Part shown: in pieces, positions 35,360 through 47,570 of the stretch
Layout of the letters: every line of letters starts with the position of its first letter
How positions within the stretch are numbered: the stretch's first letter is position 1
Assembly: GCA_963971425.1 (NCBI GenBank)
Contig: OZ020517.1
Location: forward strand, 2,606,501 to 2,670,500
Direction of reading: 5' to 3'
DNA length: 64,000 bases
Origin: Bryoerythrophyllum caledonicum
Taxonomy: Eukaryota > Streptophyta > Bryopsida > Pottiales > Pottiaceae
Translations under genes and position numbers: made by a program
Notes under the pieces: model-generated
What the model was told of the DNA's origin: nothing
Database searches by the model: none
What the model saw: the letters and a program-made list of their open reading frames with translations, nothing else

Positions 35360-36480
35360 TAACCCTTTACTGCCTAGGAAGCCCGAAATGGGACTCCGGA
35401 GGTGCTAAAACTCAATTTGCATGAAATCCATGAGGAGTTAGGCTTCAAGATACCGGGATTAGATTTGAGCACACATTAGAGTTTTCCTGAAAGTGCACCC
35501 CGAAGAGGAAAGCCAATAGGAATATGGTGCTAGACAAGACGAAACTTTTTTATGCACAAGAATAGACGTCCAAAAATTTCATACTCCCTTCTTCTACACC
35601 AATGAGATGCACAACAATCAATGCTCTTGGGTCCTACCCCATGCAAGCTAAAGCTCCCCTGTAGGACTCCAAGTTTCCAAAAGGTTGACTGGTGATTCCC
35701 CCACACCTTTCCCAAGCCAAGTCACCATGTGCATGTGGTCCTAGTTACTAACATAAGACCCTAAGATTCGTGGTGAAATATCCTTTACTTTCAGGAAAAC
35801 TCTATGACATGAACACTTTCCAACGATCAGATCATGATTTGGAATCATAAAACTCTTGGAAAAGCTAGGAATACAACACAAAATACATCAAATACACTAA
35901 GATAGAGGGAATATCATGCCTAATACTATGTTGTATTTCACGCACATGCACATTGATTTTGGTCTTAAATTTTGATTGAACTTTGTCTTTAAGACATTGT
36001 TCATTGTTTTGTGATTACTGATCTCTCCTTACATACAAGACTTCCGCTTTGATTTGTATAAAGTTGGAACATTTTTGTATACAATCAAGTAGAAAAAGCA
36101 AAAAAAACACCAATAATTGTGTATAATTATTTTCTTTACATATGATATGTCAATGTGAAGCTATCAACCTAGTGCACATGTGAACCACTCTTTCCATAGT
36201 ATTTTTTTTTTGAAAGAACCTATTGATGGTTGAAGTAGTATACCCTCCAAAATCCATATTTTTCACTTCCAGTATACGGTAGCTCTTAACGCTATAATCT
36301 ATTCCATCAACCTTGGATGTCGTGCAAAATTTCCCCAAAGCTTAGGTCATGGGTTAAGTTCAATTTTATAAGGTTAGATATTAATATTAGTCATTGTATT
36401 TCTATCAAATCCGGTTCAAAGAAAAAAACCAGCTGAAATCTTGGTTTTTCCAGAAATATAGCTGAGCGGTAGAGGGTTAA
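35360..36480. mobile_element. Type III TTAA element, copy 1, carrying a nested family C MITE
   Basis: TTAA at 35360-35363 and 36477-36480. Ends TTAACCCTTTACTGCC and, inverted, TTAACCCTCTACCGCT. Without the nested MITE it is about 795 bases, matching the 801-base copy at 49.4 kb. Shared landmarks: TTTGCATGAAATCCATGA, AAATACATCAAATACACTA, CAATGTGAAGCTATCAACC. Confidence 0.8.
35479..35802. mobile_element. Family C MITE, complete copy
   Basis: 324 bases with ends GAGTTTTCCTGAAAGTG and ACTTTCAGGAAAACTC and TA on each side. The interior matches the copies at 4.69 and 44.4 kb. The uninterrupted site is visible in the sister type III element (GCACACATTACATGA), which confirms the boundaries. Confidence 0.9.
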
Positions 36481-36601
36481 GCCTTAATTCTTTAAGGCGG
36501 TGGTGGCTATGGCTGACAAAAACTCTACAAGTGTAGAATATGATATTCTGTAGAATCTATTTGGTTCATAGAATCAACCATCAACCATAGCGAGCCCAGC
36601 C

Positions 36602-37524
36602 TTAACCCCTAATGGACTATGACAATATCACACCACAAACACTCCAAAATTGTTGGTCTAGTGCAATGAGTAAAGAAGGAAACAAAACCTTATATTTATA
36701 CATTTGACCGTAGGATCTCAATTAAGATTTACTAAGTAACATACTCACTAATTTTCAAAAACTTTGACCGCACGGATTGAAAGATAATAGTGTTTGAAGT
36801 CCAAAAAATGGTTCATTTTCTTCCCTGCGTTGAATGGATCAGCAAGTTTTGACTTCACTTGGTATCAAATTTTTGCGCTACACAAGGTCTAGATCTTACA
36901 CCATGATTGTGTTAAGCATGATGTTAGTTTTCTATTCACCAATTTTTAGAGGTAGAGAAGGGGTGTAGCATATTCAAAAGAAGATTGCAAGGAGTGTAGG
37001 TTCAAAAATTGCTAATTCACGTTTTATTTTTTTGTGAACTTAATATGTTTTAGAATGATAATCCAATTGGTCATAAGAAGGCTCTTACTACATATTGTTG
37101 TTGAAAAAATACAAGTAAAATATATGAATATCTCTAGGTTTTATCTGGAAAGATGAAGTTTTTTCCCTGCTTGCTTGAAATGTGTAAAAATGTTTGACTT
37201 GAGTTAAAGTGTTTTGTTACTCTAAAGACAATTTTTTTTGACATCTTCAAAGAAGATAATATTATCTATATGTATGAAAAATCTCAATATCAATATAAAC
37301 TTCTAGCAAAATTTGAAGCTGCCCGGAGTCTCATTTTTTATTTTTTGTGGTACTAACTTTCAAACCATGAATCCAAAAATAATAATAAAAATAACTCCAT
37401 AAAGCTCTTATCAAGGAAAATCTAGTACATCATTTTTTTTAAAAATATATATTTTTAAAATTTTAGAAACCTGCCCAAAATCAAAATTGTCCGCCCAAGG
37501 GACACTTGGTCCTTTAGAGGTTAA
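36602..37524 (+). mobile_element. Type I TTAA element, copy 3
   Basis: TTAA at both edges; ends TTAACCCCTAATGGACTA and, inverted, TTAACCTCTAAAGGACCA. Same interior order as copies 1 and 2. About 923 bases, no coding sequence. Confidence 0.8.
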
Positions 37525-38336
37525 AGGATCAAACGTCAGTTAGGAATCATATGTACATGCACGTATTTTACTCTATAAAATACAAAGTATGTATTAAAGT
37601 TTAGCGGGACTAACAACTTTGGATTGAAAATTCTTCAATTAACATCTTTCATTTGGAGGTCATTTCAATATTTCAACCTTATCATGTTCAAATTCAACAC
37701 CACACAGGTAGAATACTATGGTCACCAATGGCACCTTATGATGTTTAACCCTTCAAAATAAAGGATGCTTGAACTACACATTAGGAAAGAAAAAAATTGA
37801 GCTGATTCAAGCTTGTGCTTGGCAAAATACACCTTATGGAGATGGACACTGGTATGGCAAACATACTAGTTTTAGTAAGGATTCTTTTTGTTGAAGAAAT
37901 CATGCGATAAAAATTTGATAATAATTTTTTTATATTTTTAAAGAAGTTGACAAGAACAAAAGACATTACCACAGTAAGTTAAAATCCTTGGATACATCTT
38001 GCCCTTGAAAATATTGCAAATGTTTAATGTGGTAGAACTTATATCTTAAAAGCACAATGTCCAATTATACTATTCTTTTTATGAAATTTGTGAGTACGTG
38101 CCATGCTTTTGTAGTAAGGATAATTTTTTTCATATTGTAGGCTTTGCTACTCTTCTTTTTACTTCTCCCTCACATGCTTATCTTCTTTCCAGAAAAATTG
38201 CAAGTAAATTATTATGAATATCATTGAGCAACAAACTTGGTGGTTTGTGTGATGTGTGTCAGAATTTGACATCTACCGTATTGTCTTCTCTATATACTGT
38301 CAATTCCCTTTACTCATATTACAATTCACCATTGGT
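37525..38336. repeat. Repeat-derived stretch, no gene
   Basis: 37525-37750 matches, inverted, 48840-49010 (CAAATGAAAGATGTTAATTG on one strand) and ends ATGATGTTTAACCC, suggesting another TTAA-ended family. The remainder has no recognised feature. Confidence 0.45.
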
Positions 38337-39245
38337 TTAACCCTTAAACGACCAAGTGTCAAAAATGGGCTATTTGAAAGTTCCGTCAGGTTCCTTTGCT
38401 GTCAATTACCAACATTCTACTTTGAAATTTTTACTAGAGAAGAACATTACTAAGACCTCGGTGAGAGAATAATTTTTTTCCTCAATGTGACATTTATTGA
38501 AAAAGTTATAGGGTTTTGAATTTCAAATGGGGAGAGCGGGCATTTCCGGCACCTCCAAAAACTTTTGCTAGGACACTCTATTGAATGTGAGATTTCAAAT
38601 TCTAGCAAGTCATATTTTTTCCCTTCATGATGTCAAAAAATAAATCTTGTTTTTAGTGAAAAATAGCATATTAACCCAAGTCAAACATTTTCACACATTG
38701 TCGGGCAAGGTATCAAAAAAACTTATTCTTTTCCACATAGAGATCTTCATATTTTTGACTTTTTTTTTGTTCTACAACAATACGTAGTATAAATCTTCTT
38801 GTTGACCATTCGGATTATCAATCTAAAACATACTAAGTTCACAAAAAATTAAAACCCAAATTGGCAATTTTTGAACCTCCACTCCTTGCATAATTGTTTT
38901 GAATATGCTACACCCCTCCTCTACCTCTAAAATTTGGTGTGTAAGGAACTAACATCATGCTTAACATGATGGTAATGGATTTTGACTTTGTGTAGTGCAA
39001 AAATTTGACACCAAGCGAAGTCAAAGTCTGCTGATCCACTGAACGCAGGGAAGAAAATAAACCATTTGTTCGACTTTAAACGCTATCATCTTTCAATCCG
39101 TACAATCAAAGTTTATAAAATTTTGTGAGTATGTTACTGAATAAGTCGTATTTGAGATCCTATGGTCAAAACTAGAAATCAAAGTTTTGTTTCCTTCTTT
39201 ATTCTTTGCACTAGAATCCAACAATTTTGAAGTGTTTTTGGATTG
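38337..39245 (-). mobile_element. Type I/II TTAA element, one end lost
   Basis: Left end TTAACCCTTAAACGACC. The interior is the type I interior reversed (GGGGAGAGCGGGCA, CACACATTGTCGGGCAAGG, CTCCACTCCTTGCA, GATCCACTGAACGCAGGG, CCAACAATTTTGAAGTG). The right end is missing. It is closest to the copy at 59.4 kb. Confidence 0.6.
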
Positions 39246-40235
39246 CAATGAAACTTGTTGCATCTAGAGGTGAAGGTTCGCTTTGAAGGTCACAATTGTC
39301 CAATTCCTTTACAATATATGCATGTTGATTTGTTTTTGGTAGTAGAAGATGTCCCATTGATGATTCCAAATGACAATGCAGATCACGAGAAGTTAAGTGA
39401 TGCTTTTCTTGTCAATATATTATAGATTAAAGGGGTAGTATTCCTTGAAACATGACACTTTGTGACACAATTGCAAGTAAATGGGAATCTTAAAGAATTA
39501 ATCAAGGATGAATTGAAATTGGTACAAAGGTTTAGAGACTCTAGATATGATGAAGAATCAAGGTTTTGTATAGCTTACACAATATGCAATCTTAAAGAAA
39601 TTTTAAGGATTGTTGGATTTATGATATTCAGTCGGTAGAAGGTCCAACATATTTTTGGTAGGCATGATGTAAAGTCTTGCAAATGTGCAAATTTCTTGTC
39701 GTAAACAAGTGTGCATAATTTTGACAAAATTGCATGTACACTAGCATAGAGCTCAACACGTGCAATAATTTGACTGTTTTTAGAAGAAGAGGAGAAAATA
39801 TAAACTCCACATATGTTTTTTTGAAATACACAGTACATGAACATGCGAACCTAGATACCAAGATGCTCGCCCTCGTTGTTGTTGCAAAGTATGTAGAAAA
39901 TGCATTGAACACACCTACTTCTATGTTTATAAGGGGATAATAGAGCATTTGAAAATGATGTTTGCAAATTGGACTTACAAGCCTTAAAAGTTGGTCCAAG
40001 ATGATATCAATAAAAGAATGACTTCTTCATATTGACACAATACAATGGCTAGCAAAAATAGTTGTACAAGAAAAGCTTCTTTAAAAATCAACAATCAAAT
40101 CTAAGTCAACTCTCATAAAACAACAAGAACACAGCCACAAGAGCATAAAGTTGCAACAAGCATGAAGCTCAAAGTTTTCTATGAAAACTTGAACTAGAAA
40201 AACATAGGATAATTCAAATGTGCAATAAGTATGTA
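39246..40235. other. AT-rich stretch, no feature supported
   Basis: Short open frames here have no recognisable motif and no matching partner in the window. Confidence 0.4.
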
Positions 40236-42360
40236 TAGTGGGGTGACACCCAAATTGGCGCCTTGTGCAATTCTAGGGATAGTGTCCACACTGCTACCAA
40301 CTTTGACACCTTCTCAAGGGTTGAAAAACTGTTATTTTACCATGAAATTTTAGACACAAGATCACCTTTCTGTTGAAAACATGTGTACCAAATTTCAAGG
40401 CCGTAAGATTTATTTAAAAAAAAATCAAGATTAACCAACAAGGGGTAGCTTTGACACAGATTTTCACATATTTTGCTACCAACTTTCACATATATTGCTG
40501 CAATGGACGGGTGCACTATCTTCCATGAGCACTACATGTGGAACTTTACTTATGAAATGAGAAAACTCCCCTTCGTAAACCACTTCCACAAAATCCTTTG
40601 CAGAACGTCAATTTTAAAGCTTAAAATCAAGTCTTGACTTTTTCCCTTTAGCAAATGTACCCCAAATCATCAAGGAAGTCCGTCCACTTTTAATAGTTGG
40701 AACTATACAATCCGATGAATAACGCTCATATGCAGTTCTCCAAACATGAACTTGTCTCAAATTTTTCCCAATTTAAAAGGTAGATACATATGTCCAAACA
40801 ACATGCTCCCAATCTTTTGCGCTCCATCCACGGTACTTTTGAACAAAAGCCAGCCTTTAATACACGTGACAAGGTGTCAAAAAAGGTTTTTTTGACTACA
40901 ATTGGACTGAAAGTTCCAATTCTACGTAAGAGCCTTTGAATGGTACATCTACACACTAGAATAGGGCATATACTGGCAAACTCTGATAGTGACGCGTGGC
41001 GGTTATTTTTTGCAAAATGCAAAACACTACGCACATCTCTATCACTGAGTTTTATAGTGTGACTTCCACCACAAGGTTTGCGCTTATAAGTTGAATTTTT
41101 TCACCAATCTCTGAATTGTTCTAATGGAAATGCCAATAGTGGCTGCAATTTGAACATGAATACTCCCTCCCTCACTCATACCGATATTACGTCCCTAAAT
41201 TTCATCTAAAATCGCCATAAGAAATATGTTGGACTTCTTTTAACAAGCTAACAAAACCTTAAACTCTCATTAACAACATTAATAATTTCATATAGAATCA
41301 GTCACTCAACATCAGTAACTCAATCACATCACTCATTCTATTAAGCATTACCACATACACATCACTCAGCCTAGTAGGAATAACAACATACACATCACTC
41401 AGCAGGCATAAGCATGTGGTACTAAATTATATGTTAGCACGCATAAGCAAGCATGAATAAACACATTACTCCATGTCTCACACAAAACACACTCTTTCTC
41501 TTTGCTCTCACCATTAATCCAGCATTCTATAATCACAAATCACACTCAATATTTCCTTAAGTTCACACAATAGTGCTCAATTGATATTCAGAAGGGGAAA
41601 CTTAGTCATACATGTATGATGCAAGTGGTTTCTTCTTGATGTGACAACTCCACACTTCTACATTTGGATGTTACTAATTTTTTTAAGATTAATTTATGAT
41701 TAGGCGTTGTGTCACATGAATAAGTTCAATGAGGAAGCATGAGGTGCCAAAGATATTTCAACATTTTCACCATGTCCTTGAATTAACTACTATAGTTACA
41801 TACATTGGTAGATTTTGAATAAATATTTTGGTGTGTATCTTTTGGCCTTGAAAATTTTCCCGCATGTTATCAGCATAACAATGATCTTGTGACAAGAATT
41901 TCATGTTTAAATAACAAATTCTCAGCCCTAGGGAGGCTGCCAAAGTTGGAAGTTGTGAAACGATTTTCCCCTTTGTTTCTCACAACTATACCTGTTGGTA
42001 GATTTGAAATATCATTTTTTGTGAGTATTTTAGACTTGAATCTTTTCATACGTGTAATTAACATAAAGATGTTTTCACTCCAAAATTCCATGGGAAAAAA
42101 AATCTTCAATCCTTGGGAGGGTGTCAAAGTTGAATATTTTGTTACAGATACCCCTTGTTGGTAAATCTTGATTTTTTTTTTAATAAATCTCATGGCCTTG
42201 AAATTTGGTACACTTGTTTTCAATAGAAAGGTGATCTTGTGTCTAAAATTTCATGGTAAAATAACATTTTTTCAACCCTTGAGAGGGTGTCAAAGTTGGT
42301 AGTAGTGTGGACACTATCCTTGGAATTGCACAAGGCGCCAATTTGAGTGTCACCCCATTG
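40236..42360 (-). mobile_element. Tc1-like transposon, copy A, internally deleted
   Basis: Outer ends TAGTGGGGTGACACCC and, inverted, CAATGGGGTGACACTC; TA lies on both sides (40234-40235, 42361-42362). The transposase part runs from about 41240 to 40500 on the minus strand with the helix-turn-helix and first catalytic region recognisable but many breaks. Relative to copy B, about 600 bases covering the last catalytic motif and most of one inverted arm are gone. Confidence 0.8.
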
Positions 42361-42479
42361 TAAAATTCTTAATGCAAAAATTGATTTCATCATGTATCAA
42401 CTATAGTCACGTTTTCTATAGTTACAAGATACCATTATAACTCAATGATTCAATTCTTAAGCACTCACAAGCACTACCA

Positions 42480-43340
42480 CCGTGTGTAGCCACCTTTTTC
42501 TAGGTAGACATCGAAAGTCACCTTTGAGGCATAGAGCATTTCAACTTCCTAACAACATCAATGTCTCTTTTGTACGAAATCTCTTAAATCTTCTTACAAA
42601 AGTCACTACTGCTAGTGGGTTTCCTTTTAGACCTTCTCAGACGGCGATCTACTTCACTGCAAAATGTTATATTGGATTGAAGTTAGGTGATTGTAGAGGG
42701 TGCCTTATAAGGTGAAAAGCAAACAATCAATCTACAGAGTAATGTGTAGTATGCTTTGGGTCATAGTCATGTTTGGAAATAACCTTATTTTCTTCTAAAC
42801 CTTGCATTTGTATAATGCCTAGAAGTTTCGTCTTTAAAATATTGTGATACACATATTTATCCATCTTCTATTTAATCAAATGAAGCTTGCCAACTTCTTC
42901 CCATATTATATGACTCCAAAGTATTATGCTTCTTTCCCCATGTTTAACTATAGATTGCACATGTTGATCTAAAAGACGTTGTCCACTCTTTTTCCAATAA
43001 TATTGATGTCATCTAAGTAATAAGATTGAATTTGGACTCATCACATAAAATGACATGAGTCCAAGTTCCTTTCCAATCTACATGGTTGCACTTCTTGGCC
43101 CACCGCAAACAACGTGCTCAATGTTTTTTTGGGTCAAAAGTGGCTTCTTGGTCTTCATACATGCTCTTAACTCTTGCCTTCGGAGACTCCTTCTAAGCGT
43201 GTCATCACTCAAATGCATGCCCTGAGGTTATAATGCGCTTACCACAACTGCTGCTGAACTAGTATTTTGATCATTTAACCTCCTCAAAATTTGATAGTCA
43301 CGACGTTCATAAAAAATAGTAGGTCTCTGTAATTATCGTT
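42480..43340 (-). pseudogene. Remains of a second, different Tc1-like transposase
   Basis: Minus-strand fragments in shifting frames give KKPLLTQKNIE, WTHVILCDESKFNL (first Asp), VKHGERSIILWSHI, KHDYDPKHTT (second Asp) and SPNFNPI (third motif), in the order of a Tc1-family transposase. Many stops and shifts. It differs from the enzyme of copies A and B, which reads WTDESTFEI and MEDGAPVHR at the same points. Confidence 0.65.
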
Positions 43341-44409
43341 TTGGTTCCATTGGAAATAAACCCAAAGCACCAAATCAGTATAGGTGGATTCGTTCGTGGG
43401 GAAAGACTATTTCTATGAATGTATCGTGTTATTGTCACGATTGATTATACACCTGCTTACTAACTTCTCTTAACGATTACAATCACTTAATTACTCTCTT
43501 GCATCACTCTAAACCTAAACATTTTCCAATTATCCATTCTTCATGATCTCATAATCATATCAATTTCTCTCTTCTTCATTGTATTCACAGTAAATTATAT
43601 TCAATTATTCGTGATTATCTTCCGTAATCACATTCAACAACCAATTCTGTCACACATATTACAATCTCTTCACATACATCATTCAATTATCTAACTTTTC
43701 TATCTGCACAATCCTCATACAATGCTCATAAACTTCACTTTCAATCACACAATCACACTTCTTTAATTCCAAATTCATTGATACTTCATACTAATCACAA
43801 TCCTACAAAAGAAAATAGGAAAATCCAAAGAAAATAAGAGGTAGCACCAAGCTTGCCCCGGCTTACGACTATCACAGTTTGGCCCCGAATCCATCTTCTA
43901 CAAAGTCTTTATCCAAAAACAAAATCTAACTTCCAGATTCCAACAGTCACATGCTTGTTCGTCTCTTAACCAACTTTTCACGTAACTTCCCAATCTCACT
44001 ACTGAACTACAAAATTACCATGCTAACTACCGAATCTAACCAATTCTAATCCGTATGTGAACACAAAAACTAATTACACATTCTACAGTCTTAAAGTGAA
44101 GTTTTGTCTTTCAAATTCCCTCTCTCACCAAACCTTTGCGCTATGTGACAACAAGTGCTTCTAGGAATGCCCAAAACTGCTCAAATTTGGCCATATGAAT
44201 GTTTAGGGAGATGAATGAGTGTTTAGTGCTCACTCATTCATCTCAAAAAACACTCATTCATCTCAAAAATTGCCCTACAATAATTTTTAGACTTTTTAGC
44301 AGCCATAGAAAATCACCAAAGGCATCTCTAAAGTTACAATTTTTTTCCAAAACAAGAAAGCCTCACTCTATTATGAAGAGAAGTTGTGCAAACCACAATC
44401 TTCTCAATG
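43341..44409. other. AT-rich stretch, no gene seen
   Basis: C-rich, G-poor plus strand with no exon chain or paired ends; the doubled ACACTCATTCATCTCAAAAA near 44225 is a short local repeat. Confidence 0.4.
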
Positions 44410-44675
44410 CAAGTCACCACATGCAGATGGTGACTTGGCTTGGGAAAGTTGTGGGGGAACCACATGTCAACTCTTTGGGAACTTGGGGTACTTCCCCGGT
44501 GCTTTAGCTCGCATGGGATAGGGCCCAAGAGCATTGCCTGCCATGCATCTCATTGGTGCAAAAAAAAAGAGTATGAGATTTTCGGAAGTCTATTCTCATG
44601 CATAATTTGTTTGGTCTCGTCTGGCACCATATTCCTACTAACCTACCCATTCGGGAAGCACTTGCAGGAAAACCC
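44410..44675 (-). mobile_element. Family C MITE, one end lost
   Basis: Reads inverted relative to the copy at 35.5 kb. The right end (TTGCAGGAAAACCC, then TA) is diverged; the left end is missing beyond GGTGACTTGGCTTGGG. Confidence 0.65.
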
Positions 44676-44880
44676 TATTAAGTTGTATACACTACTTCAT
44701 GATCTTTGCATGTGTAATCCCTACAAGTGGCAAACTTTGAAGGTATCAAATTTAATTTTGTGCCATGTGTTACACTAATTAAAATTGGCCAAAAAAACTG
44801 CCACCAACCCCATTGCTAGCTAGGCCACTATCACTTTCAGAAACTGCCTCCCTATCAGAAGACTTATGCTAACCACTGTA

Positions 44881-47568
44881 CAATGGGGTGACACCCAAAT
44901 TGGCACCTTGTGCAATTCCAGGGATAGTGCCCACACTGCTGCCAACTTTGACACCCTCCCGAGCGCTGGAAAATTGTTATTTATACATGAAATTTTAGAC
45001 ACAAAATCACTGTTATGTTGACAACATGTGTACCAAATTTCAAAGCTAGAAGATTGATACAAAAAAATATATTCAAGATTTACTAACAAGGGGTAACTGT
45101 AAGAAATGTTTCACAACTGCCAACTTTGACACCCTCCCAAGGATTGAAGAATTTTTTTTTTCATATGAAATTTTTGGAGTAGAAATATCTTTATGTTGTT
45201 TACACATTTGAAAAAATTCAAGTCCAAAAGACCCACCAAAAAAATGATATTCCAAATCTACCAACAGGTGTAGTTGTGAGAAACAAAGGGGAGAATCGTT
45301 TCACAACTTCCAACTTTGAGTCTCCCTAGGGCTGAGAATCTGTTATTTCAATATGAAATTTTTGTCACATGATCTTTATGATGTTGACCACATGTATGAA
45401 AATTTTCAAGGCCAAAAGATACACAAAAAAATAGTTATTTTAAATCTACCAACGTGTATGTCCTCCATTAGCATCAATCACTGTTTGTAACCTAGAGGGC
45501 ATAGAATGACATAATTGAAGGAGCTTTGTTTCACTAATTGACTTCCACTCTCTTTCAAGAACTACCTTCAATCCATCTATGTTTCTAGGACATGTCTTGT
45601 TACGTTGTACTGCATCTTTTAGAATCTTCCACAAGTTCTCAATTGGATTGAGATCGGGAGAGTTTGCAGGCAATTGAGCTTTTCAAGAAGGCGCAGTTGT
45701 CTCCATTCTTCACATATTTTTCTACGATGGACGGGTGCGCCATCTTCCATGAGCACTACATGTGGAACTTTAACCATGAAAAGAAATAATTCCCCTTCGT
45801 AAACCACTTTCACAAAATCATTTGCAGAGCGTCGATCTTTAAGCATATAAACAAGTTTTGACTTTTGGCCTCCAGCAAATGCGCCCCAAATCATCAAGGA
45901 AGTCTGTCCACTTTTAAAAGTAGGAACTATACAATTTGATGAATACCGCTCATACGCAGTTCTGCAAACACGAACTTGTCTCGAATTCTTCCCAATTTCA
46001 AAGGTAGATTCATCTGTCCATATAATACGCTCCCAATCTTCTGTGCTCCATCCACGGTACTTCTGAGCAAGAACCAACCTTTGATATATGTGACGAGGTG
46101 TCAAAAAAGGTTTTTTGACTGCAATTCGACTAAAAATGCCACTTCTATGTAAGAGCCTTTGAATGGTACGTCCACACACTGGAGTAGGATATACACTAGC
46201 AATCTCTGATACTGACGCGCAACGGTTAATTTTTTAGAAACGCAAAATACTACGCACATCGCTATCACTAAGTTTTGTAGTGTGACTTCCACCACAAGGT
46301 TCGTGCTTGTAAGTTCCATTTTCTCTAAATGTTTTCATCAACCTCTTAACTGTTCTAACAAAAACTTTGATAGTGGGTGCAATTTGAACTTGAGTACTCC
46401 CTCCCTCACTCATACCTATAATACGTCCACGAATTTCATCGGAAATTTCCATCTGAAATATGTTGAACTTTCTTTTACTAGGCTAACAGAACCTTAAACT
46501 CTCATTAACAACATTAACAATTTTATACACAATCAGTCACAAAATCACAGCATTTAGTCCATTACGCATAACCACATGCACATCATTCAGCCTAGTAAGA
46601 ATAACCACATGCACATCATTCAACATGCATAAGCAAGCATGACTAAATTACTCACACAACACATCACTCCATGTCTCACACACAACACATTCTTTCTCTC
46701 TACTCTCACCATTACTCCAACATCCAATGATCACAAACCACATGCAACATTCCCTTAAGTTTATACAATAGTGTTCAATTGATATTTAGAGGGGGAAACT
46801 TCGTCATGCGTGTATGATGCAAGTGGTTTCTTCTTGATGTGACAACTCCACACTTCTACATTTGGATGTTACTGATTTTTCTTAGATGCATTTATGATTA
46901 GGCATTGTGTCAAATGGATAAGTTCAATGAGGAAGCATGAGGTGTCAAAGATATTTCAATCCTTTCACCATGTCCTTGAATTGGTTATTGTCATTACACA
47001 CGTTGGTAGATTTAAAATAACTATTTTTTTGTGTATCTTTTGGCCTTGAAAATTTTCATACATGTGGTCAACATCATAAAGATCATGTGACAAAAATTTC
47101 ATATTGAAATAACAGATTCTCAGCCCTAGGGAGACTCAAAGTTGGAAGTTGTGAAACGATTCTCCCCTTTGTTTCTCACAACTACACCTGTTGGTAGATT
47201 TGGAATATCATTTTTTTGGTGGGTCTTTTGGACTTGAATTTTTTCAAATGTGTAAACAACATAAAGATATTTCTACTCCAAAAATTTCATATGAAAAAAA
47301 AAATTCTTCAATCCTTGGGAGGGTGTCAAAGTTGGCAGTTGTGAAACATTTCTTACAGTTACCCCTTGTTAGTAAATCTTGAATATATTTTTTTGTATCA
47401 ATCTTCTAGCTTTGAAATTTGGTACACATGTTGTCAACATAACAGTGATTTTGTGTCTAAAATTTCATGCATAAATTTTCCAGCGCTCAGGAGGGTGTCA
47501 AAGTTGGCAGCAGTGTGGGCACTATCCCTGGAATTGCACAAGGTGCCAATTTGGGTGTCACCCCACTG
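44881..47568 (-). mobile_element. Tc1-like transposon, copy B, with ~575-base inverted ends
   Basis: 2,688 bases; ends CAATGGGGTGACACCC and, inverted, CAGTGGGGTGACACCC; TA on both sides (44879-44880, 47569-47570). Inverted arms 44881-45450 and 46990-47568 are nearly identical, so the 63-residue frames at 45.1 and 47.2 kb are mirror copies of arm DNA, not genes. The transposase lies between the arms on the minus strand. Near-identity of the arms suggests a fairly recent insertion. Confidence 0.9.
45446..46452 (-). pseudogene. Tc1-like transposase (DD34E) of copy B
   Basis: Starts MEISDEIRGRIIGMSEGG at 46452 with the paired helix-turn-helix region (TVKRLMKTFRENG, TIQRLLHRSGIFSR), then WERIIWTDESTFEI (first Asp), VVLMEDGAPVHR (second Asp) and PANSPDLNPIENLWK (Glu). 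Spacing from second Asp to Glu is about 34 residues, the Tc1 signature. Cut-and-paste transposase binding the arms and inserting at TA. An in-frame stop near 46234 and a frameshift near 45672 break it. Confidence 0.88.
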
Positions 47569-47570
47569 TA

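Noticed and set aside
45073-47382. Two identical 63-residue open frames on opposite strands
   Set aside because: They lie in the inverted arms of the Tc1-like element; identity reflects arm DNA, not protein constraint.
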